A stretch of DNA of 64,000 nt from JAENVU01 sp963765075. Its GTDB lineage: Bacteria > Actinomycetota > Acidimicrobiia > IMCC26256 > JAENVU01. The position numbers and the translations under genes are program-made. The stretch lies in NCBI GenBank assembly GCA_963765075.1, contig CAVXVA010000007.1:62001-126000 (forward strand), given 5' to 3'. Below the pieces are notes generated by a model. That model was not told where the DNA came from and searched no databases. It saw only the letters and a list, made by a program, of their open reading frames with translations. Below are positions 58,542-64,000 of this stretch, piece after piece. Positions within the stretch are counted from its first letter, which is position 1. Each line of letters starts with the position of its first letter.

Positions 58542-60027
58542 TCAATCGCTGAGACCGCGGCGCTCCCGGAAGCGCGCGTACCGGTACAGGTGGCCGAGTG
58601 CGGTCACGGCCCGGTTCGACGACGCGTAACAGAGCCGGCCGGATTCGCGCACAGCGCGCGGCCCGGCGTTGTCGGGGAAGGCAATGGCGAGTTCGGTTGC
58701 GGTGAGGATCGGTTTGCCGGTGGCGTCGCTGATCTCCGCGGCGGCCTGTGCGAATCGGGCGTCCTGGCGTTCGTGGTAGTCGACGATGCGTTCGAGGCCG
58801 TCGCCGGGATAGAAGCGACCCTCGCGCATCAGGCGGGCCTGGTTGCTCTGGATGCCCAAGCCCGAGGTACACGACCGCATCGATGGACTCGTGACCCGCG
58901 ACCATCGCCATGACCTCGGGGATGGTGTCGCGCGTTTCGCCGCCGGCCAGATCGATCGGGTTGTTACGGCTCCAGCGGGGCGGCAGCTTGGTGTCGATCT
59001 CCGCGAGCAGGTCGGCCGGCATCGGGGCGAGCGTGAGATCACGATGGGCCGTGATCGCATCGGCGGTGACCACTCCCCAACCGCCGGCCGTGGTCATGAC
59101 CGCGACGTTCGGGCCCTTGGGGAGTGGTTGGGTGGCGAAACTCGCCGCCGCTTCGAAGGCCTCTTCCACCGTCGCGGCGCGCGTTGCCCCGGCTTGGCGG
59201 CACATACCGTCGAAGATCCGGTCGTCACTGGCGAGGGCCCCGGTGTGGCTGGCCGCGGCGCGCTGGCCGCCGGCCGTCGCGCCGCCCTTGAGGAGCACCA
59301 GCGGCATGCGCTCGGTCACCGAGCCGATGCGGTCGTAGAAGCCGCGCCCGTCGGCGATGCCCTCGACGTACGCGAGGCCGACGCTGGTGGCGGCGTCGGC
59401 CGCGTAGAAGTCGAGGTAGTCGGGCACGGTCACCATCGCGGCGTTGCCGGCGCTGACCGCCCGACTGATGCCGATGCCGGTCTGGACCGAGTAGTTGAGG
59501 AAACTCGACACGAAGTTGCCGCTCTGACTGGCCACACCGATACGGCCGACCGGTGGATACGGGGCGACGATCTGCGCGCAGAGCTTCGATGGCGTGCTCA
59601 CGACCCCCTGCCCATTCGGGCCGGCCAGCAACATGCCGAGGCGCTCGGCGAGTTCGATGAGTTCGCGTTCCGCGACGCGACCTTCGTCCCCCGCCTCGCC
59701 GTACCCCGCGCTCGTGATGAACGCAGCCCGGACACCGCGAGCTGCGCAGGCGCGCAACAGATCGGGGTTCGCCGAAGCCGGCGTGCACACGAAGACCAGA
59801 TCGATCGGAGCGTCGGCCGGAAGTTGCTCGACGCTCGTCACCGTCTCGATCCCGAGGATGGTGCCGCCGTCCCGGTTGGTCGCGTAGACGCCGCCTCGAT
59901 AGCCCTGGCTCAGCACGTTGTGGAGCGTGACGAACCCGAACTTGCCGGGATGGCTCGACGCGCCGGCGACCAGAATCGCCCGCGGGTCGAACAAGGCGGC
60001 GAACTGCTCGTGAGTGAGGGCGTTCAT
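58542..60027 (-). CDS. ADP-forming acyl-CoA synthetase, alpha (CoA-binding) subunit, with an apparent frameshift
   Basis: About 494 residues after one frame change. N-terminal CoA-binding domain (PRAILVAGASSHPGKFG), ligase_CoA domains with GPNGQGVVSTPSKL and IGVASQSGNFVSSF, and the phospho-His in AASHTGALASDD. Near 58855 the frame shifts: VVYLGLG continues in the second frame as IQSNQARLMREGRFYPGDG and ends RRGLSD at 58542. One extra C near 58854 explains it. Without the shift a non-homologous Arg/Pro-rich tail runs on to 58531. Works with the beta subunit encoded upstream (4-bp overlap) to make acyl-CoA or, in reverse, ATP. Confidence 0.8.
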
Positions 60028-60668
60028 GCCGACACCTCCACGAGCGCGTCGACCGCGATCGGTCGGCCGTCGACGACGATGAGCGGATTCAGGTCGACCG
60101 ACCGGACATCGGGCCGGGCGGTGGCGAGGTCGGCCAACCCGGTGATCACCTGGACGAGCGCGGCGCGGTCGATCGGCGGTTCACCGCGGAACGCTCCGAG
60201 CAGGGCTTGGGTTTGGAGGTCGTCGACGAGCTCTTCGGCATCGACCGTCGTGAGCGGCACCAGGCGGAACGCGACGTCACCGATGGCCTCGGCCAGGATC
60301 CCGCCGATGCCGAGCATCACCGTCGAGCCGAACTGCTCGTCGTGGTGCAGGCCGGCGATCAGCTCGCGGTTGCCCGTGAGCATCGGTGCGACGAGCAGGC
60401 TGACCGGTCCGTCGGCGGGTGTCGCCCGGGACAGGAGTTCGGTCCCGGCCTGCTCGACCGCCGCCGCGTCGGCCAGGTTGAGCCGTACGAGACCACGCTC
60501 GGTCTTGTGGGCGATCGCGTCGCCGTTCAACTTGAGGACGACCGGGAATCCGATGGCCGTCGCGGCGGTGGCCGCCGCCGCGGCATCGGAAACGATCCGC
60601 TCGTCGGGCACGGGAATCCCGTAGGTCGCGACGAGCGTCTTGGATTCGGCTTCGGAGAGGGTGGGCAC
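60024..60668 (-). CDS. ADP-forming acyl-CoA synthetase, beta (ATP-grasp) subunit
   Basis: 214 aa. ATP-grasp fold: SEAESKTLVATYGIPVPDE, VLKLNGDAIAHKTERGLVRLNL (Lys and His-Lys), VMLGIGGILAEAIGDVAFR and VDLNPLIVVDGRPIAVDA. Length is right for the separate beta subunit. GTG start with a TACGGT box 8 nt upstream. First gene of the pair; dacB may be cotranscribed. Confidence 0.88.
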   Translation of the reverse strand: MPTLSEAESKTLVATYGIPVPDERIVSDAAAAATAATAIGFPVVLKLNGDAIAHKTERGLVRLNLADAAAVEQAGTELLSRATPADGPVSLLVAPMLTGNRELIAGLHHDEQFGSTVMLGIGGILAEAIGDVAFRLVPLTTVDAEELVDDLQTQALLGAFRGEPPIDRAALVQVITGLADLATARPDVRSVDLNPLIVVDGRPIAVDALVEVSA

Positions 60669-60676
60669 GGCCCGGG

Positions 60677-60682
60677 ACCGTA
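60677..60682 (-). promoter_or_regulatory. -10 hexamer TACGGT for the acyl-CoA synthetase pair
   Basis: On the - strand TACGGT ends 8 nt before GTG 60668. Confidence 0.4.
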
Positions 60683-60719
60683 TCGCAGTGTCTTCGTCGC
60701 CCGACTGCCGGTGTCGGTG

Positions 60720-62288
60720 TCAGACGGAGCGGGTGGACCAGAACTCGTCGCGGAGCACGCGCTTGAGGAGCTTCCCGGCGTCGGTGCGCGGGAGCTCGTC
60801 TCGGAGTTCCCACCCCCGAGGCACCTTGTACTTGGCCATGTTCGCCGTGGCGTACTCCGCGAGCGCGTCGAGGTCGAGGGTGACGCCGGGTTTCGCCTGA
60901 GCGATGCAGTAGACGCTCTCGCCCCACTCGTCGTCGGGAATGCCGAACACGGCGACGTCGATGAGGTCGGGATAACCGTGGAGGACGGCTTCGATCTCGG
61001 CCGGGTAGATGTTGACCCCGCCCGAGATGATCATGTCCTTCTTGCGGTCGCAGATGTGGAGGTAGCCCTCATCGTCGGCGTAGGCGATGTCGCCGACCGA
61101 CTTCCACCGGCCGCCCTCGTGCTCACTGAGTTGTTCCTCGGTGCGGTGATAGCCGTCCATCGCCAGCCCGGTCGACATGAACAACTCGCCCTGCTCCCCC
61201 ACGTCGGCCTCGGTGCCGTCGTCGCGCACGATGCGGAACTCGATCCCGCCGTAGGGCTTGCCACAGGAACCGGGCTTGCGCAGCTGATCCTCGGGACGCA
61301 GGACCGTGATGATGCCCATCTCGGTGGAGCCGTAGACCTCGAACAGGAACCCGTCCCCCAGCTTGGCGATGACTTCCTGCTTCAGCGCGTACGGCACGGG
61401 CGCCGCGTTCGCGATCAGGCACCGCATCGACGAGCAATCGGCAGTGGCCAGCACAGCATCGGGCAGCGAAACGATCCGCTTCAACTGCGTCGGCGCCGAG
61501 AAGGTGTTCGTGACCTTGTGCTGCTTCACTGCGGTGAGCCAGGCCTCGGGATCGAACCGGCGAAGGACGATGATCGGCGAACCCGCCGAATGGTTGAGGG
61601 ACACGAACGCGAGCGGACCGGAGTGGTACATCGGCCCGGTCGTGATGTGGACCTCGTTGCCCATCTGGAAACCAAGTTCGCCGAGCAACGCGAACACGAT
61701 CGGGGCGTTGGTCGTGGTGCGCAACGCACCCTTGGGCTTGCCGGTCGTCCCCGAGGTGTAGAGCATCTGCGCCCCGACCGCGGAGGCGTCGACCGTGACC
61801 GGCTCGTCGAACGACTGGCCGTCCAGGCAGGTGTCCCAATCGACGAACCCATCCGGAAGGGCCTTCGGTTCCACAGTCGCGCAGAAACCGACGAGGGCCG
61901 TGACCTTGGGGATGTCGGCGCGTACCGACGCGATCAGCGGCGCGTACTCGGCATCGGCCACCACGAGTGTGGCGTCGGAGTTGTCGATGACGTAGGCCAT
62001 CTCCTCGGCCGTGAACCGGTACGAGAGCGGGACTGCGACGAGCCCGGCCTTCCGGGCCGCGTGGATCACCGCGATCGTCTCGAGCGAGTTCGGGCCGCAC
62101 CACACGATCCGGTCGCCGGCCTGGGCTCCGAGCGCCAGCAGGCCGTGGGCAAGCTGGTTCACCATCCGATTGAGTTCGGCGTAGGTCGTCGTGGAGAACC
62201 GGGCCCCGTGGCTGGCGTCGACGATGACCGCGAGCCGGTCGGGCGACCCGTCGGCATGGAGTTTCAAGACATCGGGCATGGCGGCCAC
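60720..62288 (-). CDS. AMP-forming acyl-CoA synthetase (FadD/class I adenylate-forming)
   Basis: 522 aa. The AMP-binding P-loop YTSGTTGKPKGA (about residue 178), A5 motif VYGSTEMG, A7 GDIAYADDEGYLHICDR and catalytic Lys in RTDAGKLLKRVL are intact. It activates a carboxylic acid, probably a fatty or aromatic acid, to its CoA ester. GTG 62288 has AAAGGGG just upstream; ATG 62279 is an alternative. The -10 TAGGGT lies 27 nt upstream. It is near but separate from the ADP-forming enzyme. Confidence 0.9.
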   Translation of the reverse strand: MAAMPDVLKLHADGSPDRLAVIVDASHGARFSTTTYAELNRMVNQLAHGLLALGAQAGDRIVWCGPNSLETIAVIHAARKAGLVAVPLSYRFTAEEMAYVIDNSDATLVVADAEYAPLIASVRADIPKVTALVGFCATVEPKALPDGFVDWDTCLDGQSFDEPVTVDASAVGAQMLYTSGTTGKPKGALRTTTNAPIVFALLGELGFQMGNEVHITTGPMYHSGPLAFVSLNHSAGSPIIVLRRFDPEAWLTAVKQHKVTNTFSAPTQLKRIVSLPDAVLATADCSSMRCLIANAAPVPYALKQEVIAKLGDGFLFEVYGSTEMGIITVLRPEDQLRKPGSCGKPYGGIEFRIVRDDGTEADVGEQGELFMSTGLAMDGYHRTEEQLSEHEGGRWKSVGDIAYADDEGYLHICDRKKDMIISGGVNIYPAEIEAVLHGYPDLIDVAVFGIPDDEWGESVYCIAQAKPGVTLDLDALAEYATANMAKYKVPRGWELRDELPRTDAGKLLKRVLRDEFWSTRSV

Positions 62289-62314
62289 GCGGGCCCCTTT
62301 CAGTCGGTCGGATC

Positions 62315-62320
62315 ACCCTA
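62315..62320 (-). promoter_or_regulatory. -10 hexamer TAGGGT for the AMP-forming acyl-CoA synthetase
   Basis: On the - strand TTAGGGT lies 26 nt before GTG 62288, giving a short leader with AAAGGGG. Confidence 0.35.
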
Positions 62321-62406
62321 ACGGCGGCCGCCGGCGACCGGGACGGACGGCGAGTGAGAGCACCGAAAACTCTCAAGCCCGGATTGGCCCGGTCCGACGC
62401 GTCAAA

Positions 62407-63141
62407 ATGGCGCCCGTGGACGAAGAGCCCGTGATCTCCATCGTGGTGCCGGCCTACAACGAAGCCGCGCTGCTCGACCAGACCGTGCGGGACCTGGTCG
62501 AGGGTCTGCGCGCGCTGGGCCAGCCGTTCGAGCTCCACATTGTCGAGAACGGTTCGACCGACGGGACGCCCACTGTGTTGCGCCAGATCGAGGCCGCGGT
62601 GCCCCAGGTGCGGGGCCACACGATGCGGGTGGCCGACTACGGCGAGGCGCTGCGCACCGGGTTGCTCGCATCGCAGAGCGACGTCGCGGTGATCTTCGAC
62701 GCGGACTTCTGGGATTTGCAGTTCATGAAGGAAGCGCTGTCGGTGCTCGACGCCGGTGCGGAGCCGACGGGTCCCGTGATCGTCGTCGGTTCCAAGCGCG
62801 CCCCTGGTTCACAAGACGATCGCGGCGCGGTGCGGCGCCTCGCCACCAACGTGTTCTCCACGCTGCTGCGCGCCGGGTTCGGACTCACGGTTTCGGACAC
62901 GCACGGAATGAAGGTGCTGAACCTGGGCGTCCTGCGCCCGATCGTGCGGGCGTGCCGAAACGGTTCCGACCTCTTCGACACCGAGTTGATCCTGCGCGCC
63001 GAACGCGCGGGGTACGCCGTGGCCGAGGTGCCCGTCGCGGTGGCCGAACTCCGCCCGGCGCGCACTTCGATCGCCCGCCGCGTGCCGAGGACGCTGCTCG
63101 GTCTGGTGAAGCTCCGCATTCATCTTGGTTCGCACCGGTGA
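62407..63141 (+). CDS. Family 2 glycosyltransferase
   Basis: 244 aa, GT-A fold. ISIVVPAYNEAALLDQTV, ENGSTDGTPTVL and the metal motif FDADFWDLQF are visible; DTHGMKVLN and SDLFDTELILRAERAGY follow, as in dolichyl-phosphate-mannose-synthase-like enzymes. No membrane helix. ATG 62407; GTG 62416 is an alternative, placed 7 nt behind CAAAAT. It overlaps nagA by 4 bp (GTGA). Confidence 0.85.
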   Translation: MAPVDEEPVISIVVPAYNEAALLDQTVRDLVEGLRALGQPFELHIVENGSTDGTPTVLRQIEAAVPQVRGHTMRVADYGEALRTGLLASQSDVAVIFDADFWDLQFMKEALSVLDAGAEPTGPVIVVGSKRAPGSQDDRGAVRRLATNVFSTLLRAGFGLTVSDTHGMKVLNLGVLRPIVRACRNGSDLFDTELILRAERAGYAVAEVPVAVAELRPARTSIARRVPRTLLGLVKLRIHLGSHR

Positions 63142-64000
63142 CGCTGAGGGTTCCCGATCTCGAGTTGGCGACGCTCGGAGTCGATGCCCTGGTGCCGGGC
63201 TATGTGGACCTGCAGATCAACGGGGTCGGTGACGTCGATTTCTCGGTCGCCACCGGTGCCGACTGGGAGCGGGCCGGCCGCCGACTCCTCGCGGCCGGGG
63301 TGACCGAGTACCTCGCCACGATCTGCTCGATGCCCCTCGACGGTTACGCCGCGGTCCTCGATCGGGTGGCGACCGCCCGACGTTCGACCCGCGATCAGGC
63401 GTTGCCCGAGATCGTCGGGGTGCACCTGGAAGGCCCATTTCTCGGTGGCGCGCTCGGCGCGCATCCGGCGACAGTGGTGCGGCCCCTGGAACTCCCCTGG
63501 CTCGTCGACCTGCTCGATGCCTTTCCGGGATTGGTGCGCCTCGTGACCCTGGCGCCCGAAGCCGATCCGACGAGTGTCGGCATCCGCGCGCTCGTCGACC
63601 GTGGGGTCGTCGTCTCGCTCGGCCATTCGACCTGTTCGTACGAGGACGCCGTGCGCGCGCGTCGGCCGCCGGTGCCACGTTGACGACGCACCTCTTCAAT
63701 GGGATGGGCCCGTTGCACCACCGATCGCCGGGGATCGTCGGTGCGGCGCTGGATCCCCGCACCCGCCTGACGCCGACGGTCATCGCCGACCTCGTGCACG
63801 TGCATCCCGCGGTGCTGTCGATGGCGTTCGCCGCGGCCGAACCGATTGTGGTCAGCGATGCCGTCGCGACCGGCGTGCGCTACTTCGACGTCGAGGTGAC
63901 CGAGACCGCCGGCGCGGCCTACCTGCCGAACGGAACGCTCACCGGTGCGACGAGTTTGCTCGACGACGCGGTGCGAAACCTCGTCGGCGTGGGGGTCGAT
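63138..64000 (+). CDS. nagA: N-acetylglucosamine-6-phosphate deacetylase (3' partial, apparent frameshift)
   Basis: Runs to the window end. VPGYVDLQINGVGDVDFS, the metal Glu in VGVHLEGPFLGGALGAHP and the His in VVSLGHSTCSYEDAV are in the first frame. At the GCGCGCGC run near 63654-63661 the frame shifts and continues as TTHLFNGMGPLHHR, PTVIADLVHVHPAVL and VVSDAVATG, the normal NagA order. One base missing from the GC repeat explains it; otherwise the protein stops at 63683. The enzyme deacetylates GlcNAc-6-P in amino-sugar recycling, fitting a cell-wall context with dacB and the glycosyltransferase. Confidence 0.82.

Noticed and set aside
60207..62321. A 704-codon + strand frame opposite the acyl-CoA synthetases
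   Set aside because: Antisense shadow of two well-conserved genes; no domain, no binding site.

Overview
The window is a GC-rich, gene-dense bacterial chromosome segment from an actinobacterium, and I infer class Acidimicrobiia or a close relative. The reasons are a complete Pup-proteasome locus (mpa, dop, pup, prcB, prcA, pafA, pafB, pafC), an adjoining tatA-tatC-helY block, and a gcvH - FHA - MerR - DUF151 - MerR - gcvT - gcvP block. Both blocks have the gene order I know from Mycobacterium tuberculosis (roughly Rv1822-Rv1832 and Rv2092c-Rv2118c). Many starts lie 6-9 nt behind a TANNNT hexamer, usually TAGCCT or TAGCGT, which is the arrangement of leaderless actinobacterial mRNAs. I see no insertion sequence, prophage or CRISPR array.

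Layout. 0-3.3 kb: end of a TolB/IPT-like protein, HMG-CoA lyase and an acyl-CoA carboxylase beta subunit. 3.3-10.3 kb: tRNA-Pro(GGG), a cupredoxin lipoprotein, small membrane proteins, a TrhA/hemolysin III protein, a saccharopine-dehydrogenase-like enzyme, an E2-like acyltransferase and gamma-glutamyltransferase. 10.3-14.2 kb: a MoxR/VWA/XdhC operon of the CO-dehydrogenase maturation type with no structural genes in view, and an SDR. 14.2-25.2 kb: CDP-alcohol transferase, a mannose-1-phosphate guanylyltransferase fusion, the glycine cleavage genes with a tandem glycine riboswitch in front of gcvP, and a membrane DnaJ.

At 25.31 kb lies a 28-bp dif/Xer-like site, followed 30 bp later by a 20-bp perfect palindrome. 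Almost all genes to its left are on the + strand and most to its right are on the - strand, as expected at a replication terminus.

25.4-41.9 kb (mostly -): GNAT, Lnt, DUF4193, a double-length ThyX-like protein, a DAGK fragment, HelY, Tat genes, signal peptidase I, PafC/PafB, DUF3866 and PafA. 42.0-50 kb: an orphan ORF, the 20S proteasome, a possible 54-aa microprotein, Pup, Dop, a membrane sulfatase-fold protein and the Mpa/ARC ATPase. 50.1-53.2 kb (+): ferredoxin, a 22-codon leader ORF with a terminator-like hairpin, a PRC/MgtE_N/CBS protein and an NRAMP-like transporter whose motifs suggest Mg2+. 53.2-62.3 kb (-): MarP protease, TrmI and TtuA/TtuB (the tRNA T-loop m1A58 and s2T54 pathway), small membrane proteins, DacB, an ADP-forming acyl-CoA synthetase pair and an AMP-forming acyl-CoA ligase. 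62.4-64 kb: a glycosyltransferase and nagA, which runs off the end.

Four conserved genes (xdhC N-part, FHA gene, acyl-CoA synthetase alpha, nagA) carry single-base frame breaks. The best explanation is residual sequencing or assembly indels, although real mutation cannot be excluded from one sequence.
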